Positions 26,901-36,985 of a stretch of DNA of 64,000 nucleotides are shown piece by piece. The notes beneath the pieces were generated by a model. That model saw only the letters and a list, made by a program, of their open reading frames with translations, searched no databases and was not told the origin of the DNA. Source of the stretch: Chromobotia macracanthus (taxonomy: Eukaryota; Chordata; Actinopteri; Cypriniformes; Botiidae); contig JAZGTH010000005.1 of assembly GCA_036877525.1 (NCBI GenBank), positions 7,210,001 to 7,274,000 of the forward strand, in the 5' to 3' direction. Every line of letters starts with the position of its first letter. Position 1 is the stretch's first letter. The translations under genes and the position numbers were made by a program.

Positions 26901-29418
26901 TGAGGGATTTGCTCCTGGCTGTTGGGCCCTGTGTGTGGGCGCCGACTATATGTGAGTCTTAATGGATTTGCAATGCAGGTCCACTGTCAGCCTCAACTCC
27001 TGGAGCTCCTCCATTTGCATGACAAAGAGATGCTTCAGACCATGCTGTCCTTTGTCTGTTTATACATAAACCAGAAATTCTTCACAGTGGAGACAATGGA
27101 GAGAGTGAGAATTTACAACGGCAGTGAAAGAAAATGCTGCTAATCTACCAATGGTTGGAGGTGGTTGGAGTAGGCTACTGGTGTATGACTCTGTTAAAGG
27201 CATAATTCGTCCAAAAATTTAAATTCTGTCATCATTTACTCACCCTCGGTATGTTACAAACAGACATGCTGTTGGATTTATCTCATTCATGGTTAATTTA
27301 AATATGGTGTCTATATGGCGTATTTAGACATGTCACTGCATTTATGACATCATTAACATCAAACGCCACTGGCTCTCATGTTTGGGATGCCAGTTTGGAG
27401 ATTAACAGTGAATAACAAGTAAACTCAAGATGTTTTTAATACAAACTCTTATATGACTTGGAATAAAGTGCACAGACTCAAAAGATTGTGTTGCTCAGCT
27501 AAGTTTTTGAACAGCGAGGCTTTGCAGGTCCATTAGCCTGAAGCGTCATGAAAATTCCGGTGTGAGAGACGTGTGTGTTGCAGTTTGTGTTGAATGGTTT
27601 TGTTTGTGTGTGTGCGTGTGTGTTTAGCTCCAGGGGCCTGCAGCTAAACAGTAATCCGGGTTCACCCAGTGCTTGTCCAGTGCAGATGTCTGCTGCCCCT
27701 GTTACTGACCCACATCAAAAACAGCTCCCCCTACAGGGCATTTAATCACCTTTGCCTCAGGAGATCTGTCCATCTATATGTTTGTTCTTTCATCTCTCTC
27801 TCTCTCTCTCTTTCCCTCTCAATATTTTTAGTTTTTCTCTCTGCAGGTTTCTTTGTCTTTTGATGTCTGTCTGTGCTTGTTGTACCTGTATTTGTACTCT
27901 CTCTATCTATATCTAAGGTCGCAGTATAAAGAGTCTAGCAGCACCTCTGGTGTCCAATGTAAGATTAGGGTCCAATAAACAAAACCAATTGGGAACTATT
28001 GGACTAGAACATTTCCTTGTTTTTCTCTAGCCACAATCTCATGAATTTGTAATAAAGAAGAGAAATGTCTGAGGGGTTTCTGCCAGTGTATGTGTATTTT
28101 AACAAGAGAAAATAAAAAGAGAGAGAGAGATTGATCTTTCTCATTTACAGCACTTAGATAGCGCTTTGACAGTCTGTTAGTTGTTAGTCTGTTGCTGATA
28201 GTTATTTTTCCTCACATCTGTAGCATTAACGGACATGTTACCATTTAAGAAGACGGTGCACTATGTTAACACCTTCACATTTCTGTTTTCAAACATTTCT
28301 TTCTAAGCCCTCCCCCCTTTTTACTTACCCACCATTTCTCTCTCCTCCTCTTTTCTCACTCCGACTTTTTCATTATTTTGCCTGAGGCCTACACTTTTAT
28401 CAATCCCTGCACTCTAGCTACCTGTTGCCATGCCAACCCTATAATTTTGTGCATTCACTGCCCTACACAATGCAGTGTGTACACCTGCCTCATGTCCTCA
28501 CCTTATTGTGTAAATGCATCAAAATCTTACCTGTGTTGCAGTTCCAGAAGCTGCTTTAAGTGACTCTTTTAAAATAAAGCTTTTAATGTTACACCTCCTG
28601 GGCCGCACTGTCATCTTTGCAGCCCACATGCACACTATAAAGACCCTCTTCAGCTTGAGAGAATCTAGCGGATGAAGGCAATATTTTCATTGCAAACACA
28701 ATATACTCATTTATTATTGAGTTGACAGACACTGTGTGTGTGCCTGTGTGAAAATGACTTTTTTTTCCCATAGTAACTTCAGTTATTGCATCTGATAAGT
28801 TCCACTAGAAGCGTGTTCTCCATTTTGTCGTGCTGTGTGTGGTTGTGTGTGTGCATTTTGTGCTCATTAGTATTTGCGCATATTGTATGTATACATACCG
28901 GCTGTGCATGTGAGTGTGAAGTGAAAAGGTTCGGAAGTGAGCAGCTGTGTGGATTTCAGAATTCATTAAAGTCCCTTGTTGGGTTTTGTTTACACGCATC
29001 TGTTTCTTTCTGTGGTATGGAGGGGAGATTCGCCTCACTGACTAATAGTTCTAATTACAGCTGAGAGGTACTGTATAGGGTTAAGGTACCTGTTCAATGA
29101 ACTGACGTTAATGTGGATGTCTGGCATCATGGGTAATTGTTTCCTTAATTCCCCTATTTTCATTCGTTCCAATCTGCCTGCGTGCGTGTGTCCAGTGGGA
29201 TCTTTCTATCTTCTGATGTCCCCTACCAGCCAAAACAACCAGAATAAAAACAGTTTCATCCTATAAGGGCCCTGTTTACACCTGGAGTTAGCAGCTTTGA
29301 TGGTTGGATCACAATCTGTTTACTCCTGACAGCTTATTAAAAGCAGGTGGAAATGCAGCCAAGCCACATTGTTGGCATGGTCAGGAATGCTGTAGATTTT
29401 CAGATACGCAATTTATAT

Positions 29419-29454
<36 letters not shown>

Positions 29455-32400
29455 GTATTAGATATTAATATTTTGCTGTATGCATTTCTTTTGTCACTTT
29501 TATTTCATAACCTCTCATATTCTCTCATACTCTCATACTCTCATATTCTTTTTCGTTAAAATGAGAGTGGCCTATTTTTGTTAGTGAGCTAAAAACACTG
29601 TCTGTAAATCAGTTTGCTTGTTTGGGTTTTACTCCTTGTCTAAACCTTGAATGTTTGTGTTTTTTGTATGGCACTGGCACTCACTATAGCGTAGACAAGA
29701 TGTTTAGAGAGTCATCAGAATGTAGTCAAGAGAACAGCAGAAAAACAGAGAGAAAGAAATAAGACACATAAGGCACATGTTCCAATCGCGTGTGATAAGC
29801 ACGGTGGGCTAATTAATAAAGAACATGTACTGATGGATTTACTTACACACACGCATTTAGCCAATGAAGACTGCAAAACAAATAGAGGTGGGCAAAGAGA
29901 AGAGTAGTAGTAACATAGAAGGATTGCACTGCAAAGAATAGGTGTGTGTGCATGTGTGAGGTCTAACAAATTAATTTCCTGTTTGATTTTTGAAACTGCC
30001 TTTGGCTCTGTCTCTCTTCATTATTCATTGGGTGTAATTATCAGTGTTTTATACACCTCTTGAGTCTTGTGATCAATTCTCGTCTCTTACTCTTTGTCTG
30101 CTTTTCTCAGACTGAATCTGCAGAATTCTTTGCAGTTTCTTACTTTAGAATTCCTGTAGCTCAGCAGATTGAACATAATCATAGGTTCAGTTCTTATGGA
30201 ACACACATACTCATAGAATGTGTAGATTAAATACATTGTAAATATCTTTGGATAAAAGGATCTGCCAAATCTCTGGAATTTTTTTGAACTCTTTAGTACT
30301 CATGTCATAGAGATCAAAAATTGTTTTAAAAATTATAACAGGGATTGTTTTGTTCATTGTAGATGAGCAAACCTTAAATATTACAGTTTTATATTGTGGT
30401 TATTACATGCAGCTACCTTTTTCACTAAAATGAATTGCTCTCTCTCTCTCTCTCTCTCTCTCTCGTTTTCTGTCTCTTCTTGTTGCTATTGTACAACTTT
30501 TTGTAATCAGTGTTTATCAGCCATGACCACAAGTGTTCTGTATGCTAATAATGACAAATGCTGATTAGCCATGGCTAACCACCTGCTCCCTTGGCACACA
30601 AACATTGTGCTGTACTAAAACTCGGGCTGCTGTTTGTACCTCTCTCAGAAAAGCAGCTCTTTTGTTTCTGTACATTAATGGACAGTGGATAATGAGGGAA
30701 TTCAAACATGCCCTCTGCATGAGCTTTCTGCTAACAAAGGTTTCCACAGTAGAAATTATGCCTAGAATATCTAGACATCCTTGAAGTAAAAGAAAATCAC
30801 TTGAAAAGCAAGATTGCACAAGACAATATGAGGCTTGTGTTCCGAGACCATATCATCAGTTACAATTTCCCCAGAAGCAATTATTTTCTTGTTTTAGGCA
30901 TACGTCTAGCAAAAATTCAACAACCCCACTGAATTATCTTGAACAATTTTGTTTCTTCAGTAAATTGATTATAAAGATTTTAAATAGATTTGTTTTAAGG
31001 ATGCTTAAGTAGTTTTACTGTAAAACAATGCAAAAACACTGATTAAGTGTAATCCTGTATAATACTGTAATACAGATTATAGGTGTATTGTGATTAATGT
31101 TGTGGGTGTTGCATTGTCTTTGGACTTTAATTAAAAAATATGAGCAGAATGAATGTGACAATCTACCTAGAAGCAGTTTATGGATAATTTACACAGAAAT
31201 CTTTTCTTATAAATTAGTTTCTTTCTTCCATTGCCCTTCTTCAGTTCTTTTAAAGCAGTGGTTAACATAGCCAATGTTTCACTGTCTTTGCCCACCTTAG
31301 GAAGATCCTGGAGGTGAAGATCATTGATGATGAAGAATATGAGAAGAATAAAACCTTCACCATCCACCTGGGGGAGCCGGTGCTGCTGGAGATAGGACAG
31401 AAACACGGTCAGAAAAAGCTCTGAATAGATCTCTATTTGACATCAATACTGTATCTGCGCAACGTTCTTTGGCTTTTTATTAAAATATAGAATGGTGTCT
31501 CTGTTTAATATTGTATTAATAGCTTTCACATCTTATCCCTGAATAATTAAAGAACAGATCTGAAAGCTTTCTTCGTGTAAATAATGGGCGTCAATGGAGA
31601 ACACATAATGGGTGACTTGTTATAATGGGAGACATGAACAGGCGGTCTCAGTGAGACATGAACAGGCGGGTTGTATCAGTGAAAGCAGCCATGTTGAAGC
31701 AATATCTCTAGGCCATTTCTGGGCATGAATTATGTACTTACTGCTCTAATTCTAGTTCGTCCTCATTCTCTTCAAATTGTCTTACTGTTGCAAGATCCAA
31801 TTAAGAATGTTGATGCTTTTTACATTTGCATTTTTTGACTATTTTACAGATTCAAATTTTTCCCCCATTCCACTTCCCTATATGCATACCCCATATATTT
31901 CTTCATGTCTGTATGCAAATGTTCTTCAGCATCATTCATTGTGGACGTTTGTAATTAACACTATAATTAAAATTCACAGATTCACTAAACAGTTGTGCCA
32001 CTTTTGCGTGTGGTATGTCAGCACAGGAATCCGTGTCTTATTCACTTACCACCCACAATTTAGTTTAACCAGAGGCTAACTGTGCTAAAATAGCACAGCT
32101 CCATGCGTATTTAAAAGAAGCCATTGTCATTCTTTATAGCGCAAACTAATTAGCCTTATTATAGATTGTGCCTTATTTACACAACTGCCACAATTTCCTA
32201 CTGCTTCCTCCTGAGGAGAGCATGGAGTAAACAAAATTTAATTTATTAAGATGTTTGTGTCTGAGTTTCTGTTTATCATCATGGTATGGCGCCCATTCAG
32301 CAAATAATCAAATGACGTAGAAGAGCATTATAACTGGGCTTATATACAGATGCATATGGAGTTTAAGCCCATTTTGGCAGTTTACTGGGTTTATTTTTCT

Positions 32401-35400
32401 GGACCACATGACACGTGTTCCTGGATCAACATCACTGTTGGATAGAACTATCAATGGAGTGTTGTTCCAGGACCAACAAAAGATACTGATCCAGTAATAC
32501 TTATAAAATGACCAATAGGCCAGATTTCTAAAATCTGTGGCTAAGGAATTGTGTGGTGCAAGTTACACTCAACACAGATTCTGAGATTACATGTATGCTG
32601 TTACCTGATTTGCATAATTTTACCAAATTAGTCTCTAAACGATGTAGGCAGCTCTTGCTTCTAAACGGTGCAACCAGTGTATACAATTAATTTTTATCGA
32701 ATTCCTCCCTAAATGTGTGTGACTTTCCCAGCCAGGCTCTGTAATATGTGTAAACAATACACAGCTCAGTAGATTTTCAATGTTGACAGGTGATTCTAAT
32801 GATAACAAACCAGCAGTGGGTGCTGAAGAAGAGGAAGTGGCCAAGATGGGGTGCCCGAGTCTGGGAGAGCACACTAAACTGGAGGTGGTCATAGAGGAAT
32901 CCTATGAATTCAAGGTAAATCCTGAGGGCCAAGCCATCTGTGCCTGCAGAATAATACAGCCTATATGATTCAGGCGTACCTGCTCTTCTTGTCACATTCA
33001 CACACTGTCAGTCTGAATTCCTGCCTCCCTGTTCCCATGGTGACAGCCTCAATACTGCGGGTCAGCGAGGTCACGGTGGCACAGGGTTTTTGAAGAGATT
33101 TGAAGCAGACACATTGTGTTGCTCCTTCCAAGCCCTCTAAATGCAAACAAGCAAATGTCTAGGACAGAATCACATTGGAGAAAATGAAATTCTGATGGGG
33201 CTGTGCCTACACACCCACTGCCTCACTAAAATCAGTTTAGCCGAGACCTCTGTGTTATTTCAGCTATGAGACAGAGTTGTATTAAATCCGTGGCTTGTCT
33301 AGTACAAGGGCACGTTGGAATAGGATGGGTTTGTATATCTTCTGATGTTTTCAGTCTGTGTGTGTATTTGTGTGCTGTTTGTTCAGAATACCGTTGACAA
33401 ACTAATAAAGAAGACTAACTTGGCACTGGTGGTGGGCAGCAGTAGCTGGAGAGAGCAGTTTGTCAGCGCTGTCACTGTCAGTGCAGGTCAGTATCTCAGT
33501 TCTGCACTGTAAACACACACACATGCTCATCAAACAATAAGTGCATCATAGCTGATTTGTATTCATAACAAATTCTGTATAACGCCGTGTTCTAACAACA
33601 GTGTCACAGTGAATGCAAATGCTTATGTGCTATGTGACACAATCGCGTCCAATCAGATGATAGTTGATAAAATGATGACAAGGTGTAACACGTTTTAGTT
33701 TAAATGGACAAAACTAAATCGGTTGAACTGAATTCAACTGAATGAATGATTTGCCGAATTTCCTAGACACTTTACCTTATTGCATACTATATCCCCTGAG
33801 TGTCTGCTTTACCTCCTCAGGTGACGATGATGAGGAGGAGAGCGGAGAAGAGCGCTTACCCTCATGCTTTGATTACATCATGCACTTCCTGACAGTGTTT
33901 TGGAAGGTCCTGTTCGCCTTTGTCCCACCCACAGAATACTGGAATGGCTGGGCCTGCTTCATCGTGTCCATTACTCTCATCGGCGTCCTGACCGCCGTCA
34001 CCGGAGATCTGGCCTCTCACTTCGGTTGTACAGTAGGCCTGAAGGACTCCGTCACAGCTGTGGTATTTGTGGCCTTGGGTACATCTGTGCCTGGTGAGTG
34101 TGTGTTTGTGTATTGGCTGTCTGGTGTTGTTATGTCTCTGTCGTGCCTATGAAATGAAGATTATTGTGAACATGCACTTACTGTACTTTTGTATTGTTAT
34201 GACTGTTATGTGCCAGCAACTTCTTTTCAATGTATCTTTCAATGACGGCTTCATGCAGTTGCCCAGTAAACACAGAATGTTTCCCTGAAGTTAGTATTTG
34301 GTTACCTTTGGGTTATTTTTTGGGAACCAAATAATAACGTTCTAGGAACATTCTTTTTATATTTCATTTTTTGCAGCAATAAAATAACATTCTCAGAATA
34401 CAGGAAAGTTTTCTAGAACACAGGAAGGTTTTCTTTTCTAGAACCTAAAAATAACTTATATAGAACATTCTCTAACTGTTATTTTTTTACATGTAAACCA
34501 AATATAACTAATGTTCCTAGAAGGTTCTAGAAACCAACAATTGTTAGCTGAGTGGTCTGTAGACATGTGAACGCTGTAGTGTATTTAGAGGCCACTTAAT
34601 TATGTAGGCTATTTTGAGGACCATGATTTCCTCTGAAGCTGCAAGATCTCTGTGATAGTTGTGGCATGAGCTGCATTAGAGTGTGTGGTTTGATTCTGCA
34701 TCAGCTCCAAATCTGTGTGTCACACTATCCTCACAGATCTTAAATGAAATCCGTTTATTGTCTCAGTTGTTTGTCCTAGACAGCTGTTTGCTTAAAAGGA
34801 GAGCATATGGGACTTCTGCCTAAAGGTGCAGTGTGGAATGTTTTTTTTATTATTTTGTTGGCTCTGTGGCCAGAATCAGAACATTGCTCTGTTATTTTGA
34901 GCATCCTGACCAGCTCATCACAGCAACATTGCCTCAGCCAATAATGTAAGTTGGGGGTAGGAATGTTTGTTTGACCAACTAATGGCAGACCAGGGTTCAG
35001 GGCAGCATTTCAGTTGTTTCAGTTTGCAATTGGTGGTGTTTGGGGGCAGAACCTGTACACTGCACATCAGTCTCCTGCATCTCAGGTGTTTTTTTCCTGA
35101 GAAAAGCTCAAAATCTTACAATTATAGCCAAATACTTTTACTATATGTTAACATATTAATAAATTGTGGCAGTTTTTCTGTCCTCTATAGAATTTTATAA
35201 GAAACTCAAGTGAGAGGCAAAGCTGATGTACATCTGAGATCTCACAGCTACAAAAGAGTAGGCTATGATTTAGAAAATTTGGTTACATTTTATTTTACAC
35301 TATGCTTGTTAGTAAGAACATGTAACATGTTACAAAGACTCTGTAAAACAAAGTGTTACCTAAACTTTTTACCTGGGGCTCTTCCAATTCTTACCATCCC

Positions 35401-35860
35401 TCTTTCTGCTTTATTAACCCCCATCTTTCTGTCTCTGTTTCTCTCTCTCTCTCTCTCTCTCTCTGCCTATGTCTCTCCAGACACCTTTGCCAGTAAGGTG
35501 GCAGCCATTCAGGACCAATATGCAGATGCATCCATTGGGAACGTGACAGGCAGTAACGCAGTTAACGTCTTCCTGGGAATTGGAGTGGCATGGACCATCG
35601 CCGCCGTGTACTGGCACAGTCAGGGAAAAAAGTTTGAGGTCCCACCCGGCTCTCTTGCTTTCTCCGTCACCCTCTTCACAATCCTGGCACTGCTGTGTGC
35701 CCTCATACTGCTGTACCGCCGTCGGCCCTCTGTGTCTGGGGGCGAGCTGGGGGGCCCGCGAACCGCCAAGCTGCTCACTGCGCTCCTGTTCCTCACGCTC
35801 TGGCTCATCTACATCCTGTTGGCCTCTCTGGAGGCTTATTGCCACGTGCCTGGCTTCTAA
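10674..35860 (+). CDS. slc8a4: Na+/Ca2+ exchanger, NCX4-like (SLC8 family), 7 coding exons
   Basis: This plasma-membrane antiporter exchanges Na+ for Ca2+. Joined exons 10674-11987, 12959-13470, 31301-31407, 32790-32914, 33387-33486, 33821-34093 and 35481-35860 give 2811 nt (936 residues), usual for the family, and all phases agree. Seen: signal peptide about 1-35; N46 in an NCS sequon; alpha-1 repeat GSSAPE at 141-146; XIP-like autoinhibitory stretch from R252 (RRLLFYKY); CBD1 from about 400 with DDDIFEEDE at 478-486 and DDDHAG at 540-545; CBD2 with DDEEYEKNK at 618-626; alpha-2 repeat GTSVPD at 806-811; C-terminus EAYCHVPGF. The start sits in a perfect Kozak context (GCCACCATG). Family membership is certain. 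Paralogue choice rests on NCX1-like wording (PPTEYWNGW, GGPRTAKLL), divergent CBD2 wording and synteny with ppp1r14b/fkbp2; slc8a1 or slc8a2 duplicates are the alternatives. Confidence 0.85.
12959..13470 (+). CDS. slc8a4: slc8a4 coding exon 2 (residues 439-609, CBD1/CBD2)
   Basis: The acceptor GTGTCTAG ends at 12958 and the exon opens with VDYRTEDGTANAGSDYEF, continuing CBD1. It holds the acidic Ca2+-binding stretches DDDIFEEDE and DDDHAGIFTFE and the start of CBD2 (VSESVGIMQVKV, TSGARGKV). The donor is CAAT|GTAAGT, phase 2. In mammalian SLC8A1-3 this sequence belongs to the large coding exon that also carries the N-terminal half. Confidence 0.9.
13990..14185 (-). repeat. Interspersed repeat, copy A (inverted relative to copy at 24020)
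   Basis: On the - strand this stretch reads AGTTTGACAGACAAGCAGGA, then TATAAATATATTTATA, then GATTGCTATCAGGATGTG. The same words occur in the same order on + at 24020-24310. It begins with TTAAAGGCAGGCTAGGCAA on +, as copy B begins with TTAAAGGTAGGGAAGGCAA. A shared outer edge in copies of opposite orientation suggests terminal inverted repeats, hence a non-autonomous DNA transposon. Confidence 0.6.
14876..15115. mobile_element. MITE with about 45-bp imperfect terminal inverted repeats
   Basis: The left end reads GGTTCTTCACAGCAATGCC, then AGAAGAACCATTTTTGG. The complement of the right end reads GGGGCTTCACAATGCT, then AAAAGAACCATTTTTGG. These clear inverted ends enclose about 150 bases with further AAAGAACCTTTT words. 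The wording is that of a very common teleost palindromic element; the family name was not determined. Confidence 0.7.
15955..16330. repeat. Decayed palindromic repeat with GCTGGT words and an 11-bp hairpin
   Basis: AACCAAGATAA (15970-15980) and TTATCTTGGTT (15990-16000) form a perfect 11-bp stem with a 9-nt loop. Further right are AACCAGCAAGACTGCTGGTC and TTGCTGACCAGC, typical of fish GCTGGTTTA-type palindromic repeats. Boundaries are uncertain. Confidence 0.4.
18558..18679 (+). mobile_element. Degraded tRNA-derived SINE copy
   Basis: GGGTTCAATTCC (B-box-like) is followed by AGGGAACATGTGTAC and ends in the tail AGCATTTGCCAAATGCATAA. This is the same organisation as the intact copy at 56202. 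The A box is not recognisable. Confidence 0.55.
21112..21268. mobile_element. Small MITE-like element with inverted CCAGTRGCRTAG ends
   Basis: The left end reads CCAGTAGCATAGCCAC and the complement of the right end reads CCAGTGGCGTAGACAG. Runs of G (left) and C (right) follow the ends, and TGTACCATC is repeated inside. Likely a short decayed inverted-repeat transposon. Confidence 0.5.
22716..22744. repeat. Perfect 29-bp alternating purine/pyrimidine tract
   Basis: TGCGTGCGCGTGTGTGTGCG followed by CACACGCGT alternates pyrimidine and purine without a break. It contains the perfect palindrome GTGTGCGCACAC. Such sequence is a classic Z-DNA former under negative supercoiling; formation here is inference. 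Confidence 0.8.
23296..23755. promoter_or_regulatory. CpG-dense intronic patch, candidate internal promoter or enhancer
   Basis: I count about 31 CpG dinucleotides in roughly 460 bases, while neighbouring intron sequence has few. No convincing coding exon lies inside. Such patches in vertebrate introns often mark unmethylated regulatory DNA, for example an alternative promoter for a short exchanger transcript. The function is inference only. Confidence 0.4.
23896..23970 (-). mobile_element. SINE/LINE 3'-tail fragment, reverse orientation
   Basis: ATGCATTTAACACAGACTTT, then TATCCAAAGTACCTTACAGT is the reverse complement of the tail seen at 56303-56348 (GTAAGTCACTTTGGATAAAA type). Only the tail is recognisable. 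Confidence 0.6.
24020..24310 (+). repeat. Interspersed repeat, copy B
   Basis: It starts TTAAAGGTAGGGAAGGCAA, holds AGTTTGACAGGCAAGCAGGA and ATAAATATATTTATAGCAAT, and ends GATTGCCATCAGGATGTG. It aligns to the complement of 13990-14185. Copy B carries extra sequence with GCTAGCTATGGCAAGCTAGC near its left end. No open frame, so non-autonomous. Confidence 0.6.
27194..27262 (+). repeat. End fragment of a common fish DNA-transposon-like repeat
   Basis: TTAAAGGCATAATTCGTCCA, then TCTGTCATCATTTACTCACC resembles the end of the element at 39252 (TTTAAAGGAACAGTTACCCA, then TCATTACTTACTCACCCTCA). Only one end is present. Confidence 0.5.
29417..29455. repeat. (AT)n microsatellite
   Basis: TATATA repeats with one AAATAT interruption. 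Simple sequence. Confidence 0.95.
30147..30282 (+). mobile_element. Degraded tRNA-derived SINE copy
   Basis: CTGTAGCTCAGCAGATTGAA is A-box-like, AGGTTCAGTTC is B-box-like, and the tail TTTGGATAAAAGGATCTGCC closes the element. The order is the same as in the intact SINE at 56202. Confidence 0.6.
30434..30464. repeat. (CT)n microsatellite
   Basis: About 30 bases of uninterrupted CT repeat in the large intron of slc8a4, some 840 bases upstream of the exon-A-like cassette. Confidence 0.95.
31301..31407 (+). CDS. slc8a4: slc8a4 coding exon 3, exon-A-like splice cassette (residues 609-645)
   Basis: The acceptor CCCACCTTAG ends at 31300. The translation KILEVKIIDDEEYEKNKTF resembles exon A of NCX1, the mutually exclusive cassette that keeps acidic Ca2+ ligands in CBD2. 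The donor is ACG|GTCAGA at 31408, phase 1, and it joins the next exon in frame. I saw no exon-B-like sequence (DREEYEK type) beside it. Confidence 0.85.
32790..32914 (+). CDS. slc8a4: slc8a4 coding exon 4 (residues 645-686)
   Basis: The acceptor GTTGACAG ends at 32789. The exon reads DSNDNKPAVGAEEEE, then MGCPSLGEHTKLEVVIEESYEFK, the end of CBD2 and the link to the C-terminal membrane domain. The donor is AAG|GTAAAT, phase 0. Confidence 0.9.
33387..33486 (+). CDS. slc8a4: slc8a4 coding exon 5 (residues 687-720)
   Basis: The acceptor TTGTTCAG ends at 33386. It encodes NTVDKLIKKTNLALVVG, then SWREQFVSAVTVSA, the strongly conserved segment before the C-terminal membrane bundle. The donor is CAG|GTCAGT, phase 1. 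The exon is too small to form an obvious open frame alone. Confidence 0.9.
33821..34093 (+). CDS. slc8a4: slc8a4 coding exon 6 (residues 720-811)
   Basis: The acceptor ACCTCCTCAG ends at 33820. The acidic DDDEEESGEE stretch precedes LPSCFDYIMHFLTVFWKVLF and PPTEYWNGW, then the alpha-2 repeat region (GDLASHFGC, GLKDSVTAVVFVALGTSVP). The donor is CTG|GTGAGT, phase 1, so Asp of the alpha-2 motif spans the intron. Confidence 0.92.
34266..34555. repeat. MITE-like repeat rich in GTTCTAGAAC words, slc8a4 intron
   Basis: AACGTTCTAGGAACATTCTT on the left, and AATGTTCCTAGAAGGTTCTA plus TCTAGAACCTAAAAATAAC on the right, are variants of a self-complementary word. They are separated by ATAAAATAACATTCT-type spacers, and the stretch ends near GTTAGCTGAG. 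It resembles a common fish element; the family name was not determined. Confidence 0.5.
35435..35465. repeat. slc8a4: (CT)n tract abutting the last slc8a4 splice acceptor
   Basis: About 30 bases of CT repeat end some 16 bases before the acceptor AG at 35479-35480, so the microsatellite extends the polypyrimidine tract of this intron. Confidence 0.9.
35481..35860 (+). CDS. slc8a4: slc8a4 last coding exon (residues 811-936)
   Basis: The acceptor GTCTCTCCAG ends at 35480, just after a CT microsatellite. The exon reads TFASKVAAIQDQYADAS, then GNVTGSNAVNVFLGIGVAW, the rest of the alpha-2 repeat. The last transmembrane helices follow, ending EAYCHVPGF and a TAA stop at 35858-35860. RRRPSVSGGELGG carries one more residue than the mammalian RRRPxIGGELGG. 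Confidence 0.93.
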
Positions 35861-36985
35861 CCACGAGAACGGGAAGCATATTCTCTCTATATAACCCCCA
35901 ATCATCCTCTCTGTTATTGTGTATATGAGAAGTCTACAATGAGTGTTTACATCTGTTCTTACTGATAATTATTGTTGTACAAATTGAACTCACATCCTTT
36001 CACTAACACTGGTATGGAACGCTGGGCGTCGGGGAGGATGATGGGAAATCTGTGATTTCATATAAAGATTTTCTTAGATAGGTGGTTCTCTCTTCCACGG
36101 TGTCTGTCACCACCTGGATATAGAGACACAGCAACACTCATCCAGAATATTCTCCAGAGAGCCCCTTCAGCATTTTTCTTGCTTCAGTGCAGGTTTTTTC
36201 AAGGACGGTCCTTTAGCCCCACTTTGAAATTCTTTCAGAAATCCCTCCTCTATCTCTTCTCCCTCTGGCCTGTTCAATAGACTCATTCCCACTGCAGTTG
36301 TTTGGGCATGCTTCACACCTCCATCTGCCTTGAGGACATAAACATTCTGTTTCATAGCTTTTGCCTGTTACTTTTGGCTCTCCACAGACTTTCATACCTC
36401 ACTGATGGTGTTTTTTTTCACAAATGTAATTTTAGCTCAAGCTGTCCAGGGAGGGATGAGCCCTCAACCTATACCATGCCTTTTCACTATTGCCCCACCC
36501 ACAACACTACATGTACAACAGCTTGTTTACATATGGCCACAACTCCAACACAATATATACCACACCTTCTTTATGTCTGTCCACACCCCTCATGCTACAT
36601 GTACCACACCTTCTTCACCTATGACCACACCCCTAACACTACATATTCTACACCATCTTTACATATAGCCTCACCTCCAAAAGTACATAAGCCACACCTT
36701 TTTGACCAATGGCCCTTCACTACAAAAGATGACAACGTTTTCAGCTGTGACCCTGACATCAACACACAAATATACCACAGCCTCTTCAATTCTACTTTTA
36801 TTTTAAAATGTCCAGTGCTTGTGTCGTAGATCTTTTTAAATATGCTCTTGTGTATTTTTTTTACCATACTACTGCAAACAAATTTTTAAATGAAGAGAAA
36901 TATTGTAGGAAGAACAGAAAGATGTTTTTTTTTTTCAAACTGTTCTGGACATTTTTAGTTAAAATAAATAAGAACACAAGAGATG
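35861..36985 (+). other. slc8a4: Probable slc8a4 3'UTR (proximal form)
   Basis: Sequence after the TAA stop has no coding signal. AATAAA at 36963-36968 is a candidate polyadenylation signal for a UTR of about 1.1 kb. Another AATAAA at 40787-40792, downstream of a GTGTGTGTGT tract, could serve a longer form. The ends were not tested. The 44-bp tandem array at 36471-36722 lies inside. Confidence 0.45.
36471..36722 (+). repeat. 44-bp minisatellite, about 5.7 copies
   Basis: Five full units lie at 36471-36514, 36515-36558, 36559-36602, 36603-36647 and 36648-36691, plus a partial sixth to about 36722. Unit lengths are 44, 44, 44, 45 and 44. The units share an ACCACACCTTCTTTA-type start, a CCACACCC core and an ACTACAT-type end, with clear divergence between copies. 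Confidence 0.8.

Larger units (their letters stand above)
13471..31300 (+). other. slc8a4: 17.8-kb slc8a4 intron between CBD2 halves
   Basis: No further coding exon was recognised here by eye; open frames are short and unlike known proteins. It holds at least seven decayed transposon or SINE fragments (near 13990, 14876, 15955, 18558, 21112, 23896, 24020, 27194 and 30147), CT and AT microsatellites, a 29-bp alternating purine/pyrimidine tract at 22716 and a CpG-dense patch near 23296-23755. In mammalian SLC8A1-3 the alternative cassette exons also follow a large intron at this position. Confidence 0.7.

Noticed and set aside
35210..35480. In-frame extension of the last slc8a4 exon to an ATG at 35210
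   Set aside because: This is intron read-through. The family sequence starts exactly after the acceptor at 35480, and the upstream part is CT repeat and AT-rich intron.
35414..35905. A 163-codon frame on - opposite the last slc8a4 exon
   Set aside because: It is antisense to conserved exchanger codons and includes the CT repeat as Arg/Glu.
36302..36829. A 175-codon frame rich in His, Pro and Thr
   Set aside because: Most of it is the translation of the 44-bp minisatellite; there is no homologue wording and it lies in the probable slc8a4 3'UTR.
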